A program made the translations under genes and the position numbers. The notes under the pieces were generated by a model that searched no databases, was not told the DNA's origin, and saw only the letters and a program-made list of their open reading frames with translations. Of a DNA stretch of 64,000 nt, positions 44,801 to 54,734 are shown one piece after another. The DNA lies in contig QNQO01009183.1 in NCBI GenBank assembly GCA_003290165.1, positions 62,001 through 126,000 on the forward strand, given 5' to 3'. The stretch is from Berberis thunbergii. Lineage: Eukaryota > Streptophyta > Magnoliopsida > Ranunculales > Berberidaceae. Within the stretch, counting starts at the first letter, position 1; the number at the start of each line of letters is the position of its first letter.

Positions 44801-46230
44801 GCCAGTATTGACGAGATATGTCAAGAGTGTCATGTTGATTCAGCTATGAGCACAATTATTTCTGCTTTGTCACAAGACCCTTCGACCCATAAGCATTACT
44901 CTTACGCACAGGGGATCCTGCGCTATAAAGGTCGTATTGTCGTCGCTCCTTCCTCACCGTGGTGTGTTAAGCTTTTGCAAGAGTTCCATTCGTTGCCAAC
45001 AGGGGGTCATTCTGGATTCCTGCGTACTTATAAGCGGCTCCAACACAATTTCTATTGACCTGGAATGAAGAGTGCGATCAAAACATTTATTCCCATTGCG
45101 ATGTCTGCCAGCGTAACAAAGCTGAGGCTATATCCCCACCTGGCCTGCTTAGCCCTCTCCCAATACCGGAGGATGTTTGACTAGACCTCTCAATGGATTT
45201 CATTGATGGCCTGCCCATTTCGCATGGGAAGACTGTGATCCTCGTCGTTGTGGATCGGCTATCTAAATATGCCCACTTCAGCGCCTTAGCTCACCCGTAC
45301 ACAGCTTCCACAGTAGCAGAGACCTTTATCCGAGATATTGTCCGACTCCATGGCATGCCACGATCAATTGTTAGTGATCATGCCCCCGTCTTCATTGGTA
45401 ACTTCTGGGAGTCTTTTTTTGAACAACAAGGGACACAATTGTGCAGAAGTTCTACATATCATCATCAATCCGACGGTCAAACTGAGGTCACAAATCGCAC
45501 CCTGGAGTGTTATCTACGCTGCTTTGCTGGACACAAACCTTCTAGTTGGGTGCAATGCCTACCTTGGGCAGAATGGTGGTACAATACCACCTACCATTTT
45601 GTTATTAAGATGACTCCTTTTCAGGCAATTTATAGTCGCTCACCTCCATCCATTTCAGTCTATATCCCTGGCTCTACCGCTGTGCATGCCGACGACATCG
45701 CATTACGTGATCGTGATCATACTCTACGAGTTTTACGGGATAACTTGGTCGCTGCCCAAGCTCGGATGAAGCTTTATGCTGATGGAAAACGAACAGAACG
45801 CCAATTTGAACTTAACGAGTGGGTATTTCTGCGTATACAACTTACTAACAGTCCACTGTCTCTTCTCAGCAGTACTCCAAGCTTTCTCCGCGATTTCACG
45901 GACCTTTTCGCATCATTGAAAGGATCAATTCAATTGCATACAAATTGGACCTCCCTGCAGGTTGCTGCATTCACCCAGTGTTTCATATCTCCGCCTTAAA
46001 AAAATTAGGCGTGGGCCATATTGTCTCAACCAGTCTTTCTACTCGTCCCGATATTGATGAGTGGATTCCTGAACAGTTACTTGACAGAGGTCTCGTCAAA
46101 CGTCACAATCAAGTTGTTACTCGTTGGCTTATCAAATGGAAAAATCGCCCAGTTGAGGAGGCTACATGGGAGGACTATGAAGATATTCGTCGGAGGTTTC
46201 CTAGTTTCAGGCTTGAGGAAAAGTCGTGTT
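41880..46230 (+). pseudogene. Gypsy Gag-Pol polyprotein, multiply interrupted
   Basis: Read across three frames. Gag at ~42120-42620 has a late knuckle CFNCDETFKPGHRC at ~42690-42730. The protease active site reads LIDSDSTHNF where D-S/T-G is required, so it is mutated. RT at 43648-44180 has [13 protein letters not shown] and FFDDILIYS. RNase H at ~44400-44570 has EIDASGHGIGVVLMQQGRPI, then a stop. Integrase at 44940-45780 has GGHSGFLRTYKR and SDHAPVF, a changed version of the usual SDRDPVF. The chromodomain at ~46060-46200 has VTRWLIKWKNRPVEEATWED. Stops or shifts occur near 42420, 42866, 43430, 43620, 44183, 44573, 45058 and 45999. Confidence 0.85.
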
Positions 46231-46245
46231 TCAAGGGGCCCGAGA

Positions 46246-46549
46246 TGTTAGGAACCCAGCTCCAGTAGGTTACCCTGTTAGTAACAAGTCCTATTTTAGT
46301 AAGAAGTCATGTTTAGGTAAGTCGTAGGTGAAAGTCCTAATTTAATTAAACTTCTATATTAAGATGAGTTTGGTTAGAAAACTAGATCGTAGAATTCTCT
46401 ATAAAGTCTATCAATTGTAATCAGAAGTTTCAATCAATCAAATAACTTTTCTAAACTTTGGTGGCTGATCTCCAATCAAAAGATCGATAGGTGGTTTGAT
46501 CTCCAATCAAAAGATCGATTATATTAGCTTCTGGTATCGGATCCTATCA
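46246..46549 (+). repeat. Right LTR of the gypsy element
   Basis: 304 bp, starts TGTTAGGAACCC after the polypurine tract and ends ATCA before the CTAAA duplication. Confidence 0.9.
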
Positions 46550-46554
46550 CTAAA

Positions 46555-48266
46555 GCTTTAAACAAACACTCTCAAAAGCATCCAATTTAGAGCAGGACCA
46601 AAAGAATCCGATTCAATAAAAACCTGAAAGAATAACATGTATAAATGCAAGTTGGCTGATTTTGATTGCCAGTGCTGTCAAGCTTCACAATTCCTTGTCA
46701 CCTCCTAACTTCAAGGCTATTTCAGGAAGTAGCTTTCTATACATGGAGGATTCTGGTGAATAAAGTGACTAGCAGCAAAGCAACCTCTGTGTCATGTGTG
46801 ATACAAACAAAACACACCAAGCAAATATTTCATGCTAGCTAAGCAAATTAATATAGTTTGGGAATATGTGGAGTCTGACTACATAAGGAGGCATTGTAGT
46901 TTGGGCTCCCTATTTCCTTCTCAAGGTTGCAAGCTAACTAAGCCATAAACATTTCAGTGTCATAAACCCATAGCTAGTGTGTTTTTTCTTATTACCAAAT
47001 CTGGCCATACAAGGTGTATGCTACGCACAATGTTGCTGTCTAACCAAAAAACATTTCAGAAATTCTTACAAGTTTCTGATCACACGGCGCAGAACCCTGA
47101 TGGATCAGCTAGATAGATGTTTCCTATTAACATCTAAGCCATATAACATTTCAGTGTCATAAACCATATAGAGTATGCTTCTTCTTATTACCAAAAGCAG
47201 TATCAAATCTGGTCATACAAGTTTGTATGCTACGCACAATGTCATTGTCTAACCAAAAAACATCTAAGAAATTCGTACAAGTTTCTGATCAGCGGCTCAG
47301 AAGCCTGATGGATCAGCTAGATAAATGTTTGCCAAAGTCCAATCTTGTACATACCACTTAGCAATAAGAGATTGCAGCGGCCTGGATACCTGCACAGCTG
47401 CACTGGATGTAAAAAAATGTTTCTTCTCTGATTGACACAGAAGAAGCTATATCAATAGAAGTCACCGAAGTAAGATAACCTCTCCTCCAAGAAGTGTTTT
47501 TTTTCTTTAAGACATACTGAATATGTTTACCTAACACAATCTGGAGTTATCAATTAAAAACATCACTTACACAAATTTCTGACACACAGGAAGCTATCAG
47601 CTATGTAATACCTGTTAATGTAAGATGATAAGCCCTTCGATCTCAAAGAAGTACTTTTTGTTCAACTTGTATAATATGTTCATCCAACCAAATCTAGAGT
47701 TATCAACTAAATCATGACAGCAACCCAACATCCTAAGGCACCATTTTATATAACAGACTCATCGCTTCAAACTTTTGTCGGAAACATTACATGTGGATCT
47801 ACAATCAACATCAATCAAGGAAGTACTCAAAACTAACTCATGCAGATCATGCTTTGTTTTATTTCATGAAATCCAATTTGAGACCTCTTCAAAGAAAAAC
47901 AAAAGTATGGGACCCTTTCCACCTTCCCTGCATCATCCAGCTACAAAACTAATTTTCACCCAAGACAAATGAATCAAATGCAGAGTTCAAAGGGCCAGAA
48001 GAGATACACTAAATGTTCTAATTAAATAAAAGGGTCATAGCCCATAGAGACCCACCACAATAATGCACCATGCAAACACAAAAGAACATAGATAACAAAA
48101 CTGTAATAGTTGGAGGAATGTTTGAGAGAAAACCAAAAAAAAACACAAATGGAAATAAAAAAAGGACTGGTATGAATATCATTCTCTGTTGTAATCAATC
48201 AAAAAACTAAGAAGTATATACACTGCACTGCAACAATGAAAGAAAAAAATGTTGGTATATTTAAAA
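46555..48266. other. Region downstream of the ARO gene
   Basis: Mostly unassigned; the part next to 48266 contains the 3' UTR of the minus-strand ARO gene. No supported ORF. It includes a ~197-bp tandem duplication listed separately. Confidence 0.5.
46938..47335 (+). repeat. Tandem duplication of ~197 bp
   Basis: Two copies share aagccata, acatttcagtgtcataaac, tgctacgcacaatgt, ctaaccaaaaaacat and gatggatcagctagata in the same order, starting near 46938 and 47135. They differ by scattered substitutions and small indels. Confidence 0.8.
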
Positions 48267-50273
48267 TCAATGGAACCCCCTTGAGCCTCTAGATTGATAG
48301 AGCTCCAACCTGCTCTTGGCCTCAGGTAACAATGTCTCGAGCGTAGGATCTTGCATCATGTTTCCTTGCTTTAATGCCCATTCGAGCACTGTTAGAACCT
48401 CTGCTTGTGCTAATGCCTCGTTATCTGGGACGTGCAGGGCAAGGTAGCATAAGAGAACCAATGACGGAAGCTGAACAATATACTCCCCAAAATACACAAG
48501 TTGTATTAGGTGCCTAGCTCCGCCTGCATCAATTATAGCCTTACAATGATCAAAGTGAAGGTAATTTTCAGTGCAAGCAAACTTTGTAAGTGCAATAGCA
48601 GCCTCCCTAGAAACCTCAGCTTCTCTTTCATCATCCAATAACCGTACCAACGGTCCAATTATCCTATTCTCTGTCGCTCGGAATGTCCTTGCCAAGTGCC
48701 CCAAAGCCGCTACGCAAGGGATGAGAAGGTCATCATCGGCCTTCTTTACAATTCTCAACAACTGATCAAAAACAGCCTTGGCAGCAGGAGAATTGGGCTT
48801 AAACGCAGATCGTCTAAGGTCAGCAGTCTCTTCAGCAACAGCGGTAATCTCCATCAATGCCATTGCAGAATTGTACTTGACATCATCATCACCTTTCTCA
48901 ATAAGGACCGCAAAACAAAGTAGCGCTCTTGATTCCGTAATACTCCTACATATGTTGGGATTCCCTCTTGCTAGAAACCACAAAGCCCTTGCAGCCATGG
49001 CCTTCATGTTGGCCTTGGTAACAGGGTCTTCAAATTCCCTTCCTTTCATGCTATTTCCTACTAATGAAATGTGACTATGATGATTACCCTGCCTCGTGTT
49101 GGCTTGATTGTTGACGACATTGTTTGCAGCATTATGTGGCAGAGGTGGTTTGGAGGATTGCGATTTAGTCATCAGACCATTAGCAGAGGATTGTGATTTA
49201 GTCAACATGCCATTAACCATGGTGTTGCTAACCACATTGTGCATCTGGTTTGTGGTTTGGTTCCCCATTGGGTGTGGGATCGAACCATGATCCTCATCAA
49301 GCACATTTAGCTTGCCAATGCCACCGGTGTTAGTATTGGTGTTTGCATCATTGTTTGCCATAACAACAGAATGAATGGACAAAGCTTTATTACTAGTAAT
49401 GGCATACTTACTATGCTCTTGAACAGTCTCAAAAGCCAAATGACTGACAAGCAATCGAATTATATTGTTCTGGGCAAAATGATCCTGGCACTTGGGATGA
49501 TTGGCAGCGAGCTCGGAAACAGCCCAAGCCACCATAGCTTGAACCTTCATAGGACCTTCTTTGAGAACCTTAGCAAACACAGAACAAACCCCAGCAAGAA
49601 CCATGTGTTGGACACTCTCCGAGTCTCTTCCAAGCAACCCAATAGCTCTAGCTGCATTTTCTTGGCCTTCTGATCTCCCTTCCTTGACCAATTTCAAAAG
49701 CGGACCAATCCCACCTTCTTCAATGATCAACTTACCATACCGATCATTATCCCGGGCAAGAGAGACCAAAGAGGCCGCAGCGTCGGATCTGTCTTCAAGG
49801 GTACCCTTGTAAAGGGTTGCAATTTGTTCCCAAATGAGACAGAGAATGGGTTCATTGGCAGCAATGGGAGGAAGACCCAAATAGGCATCATCACGATCAT
49901 CATTAGAAGAGACGCGTAGAAGCCAAGAAACATCCCCAATGGAATTCTCAAGCTGCGAAGACATCTTCTTGAAAGCAGTAGCAGGGATGATGGTAAAGAG
50001 CCTCTTCATGAGACCATTTGCACGACATTTGATGACAAGAGAAAGGGATTTATCAAGAACCTGTTGTGTATCATCAATGATTCGACGAGTGGGCCGCTCA
50101 TAAAGATCAGAACTTGCACGAGCGGCTTGACGAAGAAGAGCAGCGAGTTTCTCTGTCTTGGATTTGAGTTCTGCACAATCTTGCTTGAATGATTGGGCAT
50201 CGTCCGCTGATTTGCATACCTGATCCGCCAATTGGATCGGCTTCGCCAGGATCTGCTTCACTATGTCTCCCAT
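48267..50273 (-). CDS. ARO3: ARMADILLO REPEAT ONLY (ARO) protein
   Basis: 668 residues in one uninterrupted exon, ATG at 50273, stop TGA at 48267. The N-terminal ~150 residues (MGDIVKQILAKPIQLADQV, CAELKSKTEKLAALLRQAAR) are the conserved ARO leader. Armadillo-type helical repeats follow at ~155-290 (DRSDAAASLVSLARDNDRYG, GQENAARAIGLLGRDSESV) and ~415-640 (VKYNSAMALMEITAVAEETA, EVSREAAIALTKFACTENYL). Between them, ~295-410, is an Asn/Ser/Gln-rich linker, likely disordered. ARO proteins are plasma-membrane-associated scaffolds that act with ROP GTPases and actin in polarised growth such as root hairs and pollen tubes. The length fits Arabidopsis ARO2/ARO3 (650-670). The ARO3 symbol rests on synteny with the CSP and DnaJ11-like genes. 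Confidence 0.92.
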   Translation of the reverse strand: MGDIVKQILAKPIQLADQVCKSADDAQSFKQDCAELKSKTEKLAALLRQAARASSDLYERPTRRIIDDTQQVLDKSLSLVIKCRANGLMKRLFTIIPATAFKKMSSQLENSIGDVSWLLRVSSNDDRDDAYLGLPPIAANEPILCLIWEQIATLYKGTLEDRSDAAASLVSLARDNDRYGKLIIEEGGIGPLLKLVKEGRSEGQENAARAIGLLGRDSESVQHMVLAGVCSVFAKVLKEGPMKVQAMVAWAVSELAANHPKCQDHFAQNNIIRLLVSHLAFETVQEHSKYAITSNKALSIHSVVMANNDANTNTNTGGIGKLNVLDEDHGSIPHPMGNQTTNQMHNVVSNTMVNGMLTKSQSSANGLMTKSQSSKPPLPHNAANNVVNNQANTRQGNHHSHISLVGNSMKGREFEDPVTKANMKAMAARALWFLARGNPNICRSITESRALLCFAVLIEKGDDDVKYNSAMALMEITAVAEETADLRRSAFKPNSPAAKAVFDQLLRIVKKADDDLLIPCVAALGHLARTFRATENRIIGPLVRLLDDEREAEVSREAAIALTKFACTENYLHFDHCKAIIDAGGARHLIQLVYFGEYIVQLPSLVLLCYLALHVPDNEALAQAEVLTVLEWALKQGNMMQDPTLETLLPEAKSRLELYQSRGSRGFH

Positions 50274-50279
50274 TCCTCC

Positions 50280-50955
50280 TCCTCCTCCTCTCTCAGATTT
50301 CTTCCTTTTTTGTTCTCCCTTGAATGGCGGAGAGAGATGTGTTGAATTGAATTGAATTGAATTGATGATGGACCGGTAGCTGTCAAAAATTGATGTGAAT
50401 TGTCGTTTCAGTTTGTGGGGGGTTTATTGAAATTGTTGGAATAAGATGATGATGTTCTTCATTCTACTTCGGGTCATTGTTGGAATAGGAGGTGGTGGAA
50501 AGTGGAAAGTGGAAAGTGGAAAGTGGTGGGTGGTTTCTCATTGTTCTCGTAGTGAAGAAGACGGTACGTCTCAATGCAATTCTTTTCTCGGTTCACAATA
50601 GGATTATCATATTTGTTGTTTGTTTCAGAATGGTTTGGAATGGGAAGATGTTGAAAACAAATCACACATTCTCCCACCAAATTCCAGATATGAAATTGTT
50701 GCAACCAATAAAAAACAGGAAATTACTATGCCGACTCATATTGTGTTTTAGAGTCAATCTTAAGTAAGTGATAAAATTAGGGATGTCAATGCGTTGGCTC
50801 TCGGATAAGTTGCAATAGCTAAATACTAATATTTTTAATATTTGACACAAAGACAATATTATTAGGAATGTAGATGAGTGATCTCCATTGTCCATCGGAT
50901 CACATGCTGATCACGCGGATCAATTTGCATAAGATAGAAATTAATTATTGACACT
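50280..50955. other. Upstream region of the ARO gene
   Basis: Promoter side of the minus-strand ARO gene. It has a CTC-rich 5' UTR next to the ATG, an (AATTG)n run at ~50343-50366 and a (GGAAAGT)4 run at ~50497-50525. No clear TATA box near the ATG. Confidence 0.5.
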
Positions 50956-50959
50956 AATG

Positions 50960-51420
50960 TCATGTCTGTCATGGGAACTCCGATGTCAAAGTTAGAACAA
51001 TGTATTTAGAAAAATCTCTATATTTCAACAGAGAATTGTAAGTCAGAAAAGTGTTACCTCCAAATAACTTTGTGTTTGGCTATTTATAGAGGCAGGATGA
51101 GTAAACTGCTGACAGATGAATGAGACACGTGACAGATGAATGCGTCATCTACTTGCAGACGATTGTAACTTCTCTCAGGTAATTGTAACTTTCATAGGTA
51201 GTTGTAACCTCCTGTTGGTAGTTGTAACTTCTTGTTTGAAGACACCTCTCTCGCAAGCTTGTGTGCCTAGCTGAGCATGGTGGTCAGTGATGAACTAGTC
51301 TATTGATAAAAGAATGTTCTGTTAAGCTGTACTGGGCTCAGACTTGGGCTGCATTGAGCCTAAACTTGGGCTTTCTCTATTCGTAACTTTCGTGAGTAAT
51401 TTTCAGACTTCTCAAAAATA
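50960..51420 (-). repeat. Probable solo LTR (gypsy type)
   Basis: On the minus strand there is a TATA box CTCTATAAATAGCC (~51082-51095). An R/U5-like segment follows and reaches ACTTTGACATCGGAGTTCCC (~51000-50981), a pattern typical of Tat-type LTR 3' parts. A ggtagttgtaact-like motif is repeated four times at 51170-51235. No internal retroelement domain lies on either side. Outer borders are not fixed. Confidence 0.45.
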
Positions 51421-52604
51421 GCTCAAATCTGTGAGCTTTCTTATCTTGTCAATGATTGTTTTTTGCTCCCACAATAGGCATGCATGCCTTGAGATTATAT
51501 ATGTTGAACGGGGCCTCAATATAAGGTGGAACTTAAAATAAGAAGGCCATAGTAAAGAGAAAGTTACAATTAAAAACAAATTCGGCAAGGTTTTGACAAT
51601 GAAATCACTCAATAGGGAGAGGGCTAGCTTAGCTAAATCCAACTAATATGTAAAGAGCAATTATAGCCAGTCTTTTTTGGTGACATTTTATTGACATTGT
51701 TTTGGTGTTTTTACATTTTTTGTTCATCATCTTTAAAACACAACCACAAACACTATCTATATAAGGGGGTAGAAGTATAAAAAAAATCCAAACAAAACCA
51801 AGAAAAGGGCAGCAAACAAGACTGGCCAGAATTTTTGATATGTAAAACAACAGAATACCAAAAGACTTTTCGCATTTTATTACATGTAATTTCATTCGCA
51901 GCAAGTCTTACTCGTTAAGTCAACATATAAATATGAATAAATAAATAAATAAACCACAAACTACGTCATATACATTACAAATAACCCAAATTTTGAAGCA
52001 AAAAATAGAGAATTTTGCATAGGCCCAAAAGTCATGCTCGCCCTCAAGGTCAGCCCTATAAGGTTGGCTTGAACTCAACTAATGATGTTGATGGAAAACT
52101 AACTTATAAGTAAGACTGTTGGCTTGTGACCCATATTTTAATTTCTACTCTTTCACATCACTGATAAAAGTCACTCAAATCTGTGATCTTTCTCAAACTT
52201 CATCGAATCAAACCATGACATGTGAAGAAAACAAATCAAACCATGAAAAAATCAAACAAATACGACTAATTAATTTATTGTTTGAACTGTTGAAAGTCTA
52301 AATCTACGAAATTCAATTCAAATCTCGCATCCTGTATTGTGAGGTTTTGCATAATTCTAGTTGGATTTGAGAATATCAATATTTTATTTTTGCCCAACGC
52401 AATCTGTCTTAAAAGATTTAAGCTTGTTATATATACACACTTTTGACAGTTTATAATTTATTTCATTTCTTACATTGGTGAGATGGGGATGAAGCAACCG
52501 CAGCTTACAAGGGAGGGTGACGAAGGAGTACTGTTAGAGGAGAAAGATAGGGTTATTGAAGGAGGAGGAATAATGGTAGTGCTACTACATTGAGATAATA
52601 GTGG
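51421..52604. other. Unassigned AT-rich DNA
   Basis: No supported gene or transposon end was found. Confidence 0.5.
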
Positions 52605-52612
52605 CTACCAAG

Positions 52613-53654
52613 CATGGGCGGACCTACTAAGGGGCGAGGGGGGGCAGCTGCCCCCCCTCAACTTTTAAAATATTTTTAGTATATATATTTTAGTCTTAAA
52701 AAATCGATTATATAATGTAGAATACAATATGTTAATTGTTTATGAAAATATTCAAACATATCTTTGTTGGTGTAGTGGTTAGAGGTTTATCTCTTTTTGT
52801 AAAAGACCTGAGTTCGATATTCTTTGAGTGCATTTTTTATTTTATTTTCAGTGCAATTTTATTAGTAATTGCAAACATTAAAAAATGTTTAGTTTAATAA
52901 AAAATTATTAACATTAAATAAATTAATTGTTTTTCACAAGTGATATTAAACCCCTAACAAAAAATATTTAAAATTAATATCTAAAATAATAACGATAGAA
53001 TTCACTAAAAATATATACAATTAGCCAATTCGTATAAAATTTGAGCCTCATATAAACTATTTTTTCTTTAAAATTGTATTATGATCATATTAGATTCGCA
53101 AATTTCAAATTTTTTTTAGCTTCACTTAGAACTTATCCTAATTATTTTGTGATTCTCAATTCTAGACAACCAGGCTTTATAGCCATTTTTTGGTCAGATT
53201 TTAAGTTTTTTACATTTCTATCTCTTCTATAGATAATGTTTGTGATTGTATTTAAAGAGAATGGGTAAATGTGTAAAAATGCTCTAGCCTGACAAAAAAA
53301 TGACTTTAAAGTTTGGCTGCCTAGACAAACTCTTTTGTGATATTAGTTATATATTCTAGTTATTATGCTTGTTTGCTCTTTGCTATGGTTATCAATAGTG
53401 ACCTTATTTTGGCTTAAAATTGACTACACTTGGATCCAATTTGATATATGCATTGTATTTTTTATAGTTGAATTTTTTTTATTAGTTACTAGCTTCAGTA
53501 AAAAAAATTGGTTTTATCATTGATAACTACTATTGTTTCATTTGTATAAAGGTTCTGGGGTCCTTAAAACCCAGCTCGCTTTCCAAAAAATATATATATA
53601 TATATATATATTCCATTTCGCCCCCCCTCGACTAAAATCCTGGGTCCGCCCCTG
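52613..53654. mobile_element. Non-autonomous hAT (Tip100-like) element, 1042 bp, exact 8-bp TSD
   Basis: Left end CATGGGCGGACCTAC. The right end, reverse complemented, is CAGGGGCGGACCCAGGAT, the classic Tip100-type terminus. Flanking sequence CTACCAAG is exactly duplicated (52605-52612 and 53655-53662). No transposase; the inside is AT-rich with (TA)n at ~53590. The GC-rich strip gaggggggcagctgcccccc just inside the left end can fold on itself. Confidence 0.85.
52768..52835 (+). other. tRNA-like (SINE-type) promoter motif inside the hAT element
   Basis: TTGGTGTAGTGGTTAGAGG resembles a Pol III A box and GAGTTCGATATTC ~45 bases later resembles a B box. No cloverleaf can be drawn, so this is not a functional tRNA. 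It may be a remnant SINE head. Confidence 0.35.
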
Positions 53655-53738
53655 CTACCAAGGACATGATCTTCTCATTGTGATAACTAATAACTGTGGG
53701 AGGGGGGGATTGGCTTGGGCTAAAAGCTAATGAGTGAG

Positions 53739-53919
53739 GCTAGGAAATCATGTTTTGTAAATATGTTTTGCAATTATGATGATGTGGTATCGTTAGAGGA
53801 GTTTTTTACAATTTTGAGATACACATAAAATCTTTGGGGATTTCATCATTCTTTTATTTTTCATATCATGATACGTCATCATTATTACAAAACATATTTA
53901 CAAAACATGATTTCCTAGC
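53739..53919. mobile_element. MITE with long terminal inverted repeats (181 bp)
   Basis: The left arm gctaggaaatcatgttttgt continues as aaatatgttttg and is matched base for base by the reverse complement of the right arm over 32 bp. It then continues to ~48 bp with a few mismatches. The centre is gttagaggagttttttacaa, with no coding. A related, more decayed sequence lies at ~57360-57480. Confidence 0.8.
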
Positions 53920-54148
53920 ATTTCTCAAAGCTAATTGGCGAAAAATTGTTTGCATGTATCTTCTGAATGACTCATCCAACAATGTGTACATGTCTGTGTC
54001 AATTCTTTTTATAAATTACTTGCATGACTTACGCGAGTTTGATTTCTTCATTTGCTTTTGGTCTCCAACAAGTCCTTCTCAAAAGAGACACCCTAAGATT
54101 ACGCAACAACCAATGCAGATTCATCTATCAGCTTCCCCAATTCTAGGG

Positions 54149-54240
54149 AGTTAGGCCTGCCACTCTACCATTTAATATTCTCGAGATACATATAATCTCA
54201 CATCTAAAAAATTAGAAATGGTAGAGGGCTGGGCTTGACT
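54149..54240. mobile_element. Small inverted-repeat element (~90 bp)
   Basis: taggcctgccactctaccattt at the left pairs imperfectly with aaatggtagagggctgggctt at the right; the inner 11 bases (ctctaccattt) pair exactly. Confidence 0.5.
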
Positions 54241-54326
54241 TTTCAATATAAACGTTCTTTTATTAAAAAAAAAAAAAAATGTTGAGCTTTTTTTTTTTTT
54301 TTTTTTTTTAATAAAAACGAGCGGGG

Positions 54327-54728
54327 TTATTTAGGATCCCCGAACCTTAGAAATGAATTACAATCACTCTTACATTCACTCGTTACATCATCCACAGGAC
54401 AAAAAACTTGCTTAAAATCTACACCTAAGAACCTAATTAGTTCTAGAATCACCGTCTCCAAGTTGGGGAGTAACCCTGCAAAGTGTTCTGCTACTAAAGA
54501 AGTTGCATGATAGACCTGCCATAACTTGTCTTCCTCATAAGTACCAATCAATCCTTTAATCACTCTCATGACGTGGTTTATACCTAATGTGGGCCTCAGG
54601 ATGTACGAGAAGTCGTCGTAAGGATACGAACCACAATGAATCCTGATATAAAAACCATTGAATGCTAGCACTAATCTAGCATCCATACAAGGTTCTAATA
54701 AACATTTGCATTCTACTTGTATTATCAT
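54327..54728 (-). CDS. Unknown 133-residue ORF at the 3' end of LINE-D
   Basis: Starts at ATG 54728, only six bases after the ORF1 stop (TAA, 54735-54737), and ends at 54327 just before the poly(A) tail. It occupies the place where ORF2 begins in LINE-A and LINE-C, but the sequence (MIIQVECKCLLEPCMDARL, YDDFSYILRPTLGINHVM, VIKGLIGTYEEDKLWQVYH) is not an endonuclease and I do not recognise it. It is not low-complexity and codons look ordinary. It could be a captured host exon or a LINE-encoded accessory protein. Expression is unknown. Confidence 0.45.
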   Translation of the reverse strand: MIIQVECKCLLEPCMDARLVLAFNGFYIRIHCGSYPYDDFSYILRPTLGINHVMRVIKGLIGTYEEDKLWQVYHATSLVAEHFAGLLPNLETVILELIRFLGVDFKQVFCPVDDVTSECKSDCNSFLRFGDPK

Positions 54729-54734
54729 CAGCAG

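Larger units (their letters stand above)
41517..46549 (+). mobile_element. Complete Ty3/gypsy chromovirus-type LTR retrotransposon (inactive)
   Basis: Flanked by an exact 5-bp target-site duplication CTAAA (41512-41516 and 46550-46554). LTRs start TGTT and end ATCA. The primer site TGGTATCAGAG (initiator Met tRNA) is 2 bases after the left LTR, and a purine-rich aaggggcccgaga precedes the right LTR. The internal order is Gag, protease, RT, RNase H, integrase, chromodomain on the plus strand, typical of chromoviruses. The LTRs differ at roughly a dozen sites plus one 15-bp indel, so the insertion is not recent. A paired region of the LTR repeats gatctccaatcaaaagatcg twice. Confidence 0.9.

Noticed and set aside
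48571..49812. Plus-strand ORFs of 60-100 codons
   Set aside because: They lie antisense to the intact ARO gene and have no features of their own.
52768..52835. Functional tRNA gene
   Set aside because: A- and B-box-like motifs exist but no acceptor stem or cloverleaf can be formed.
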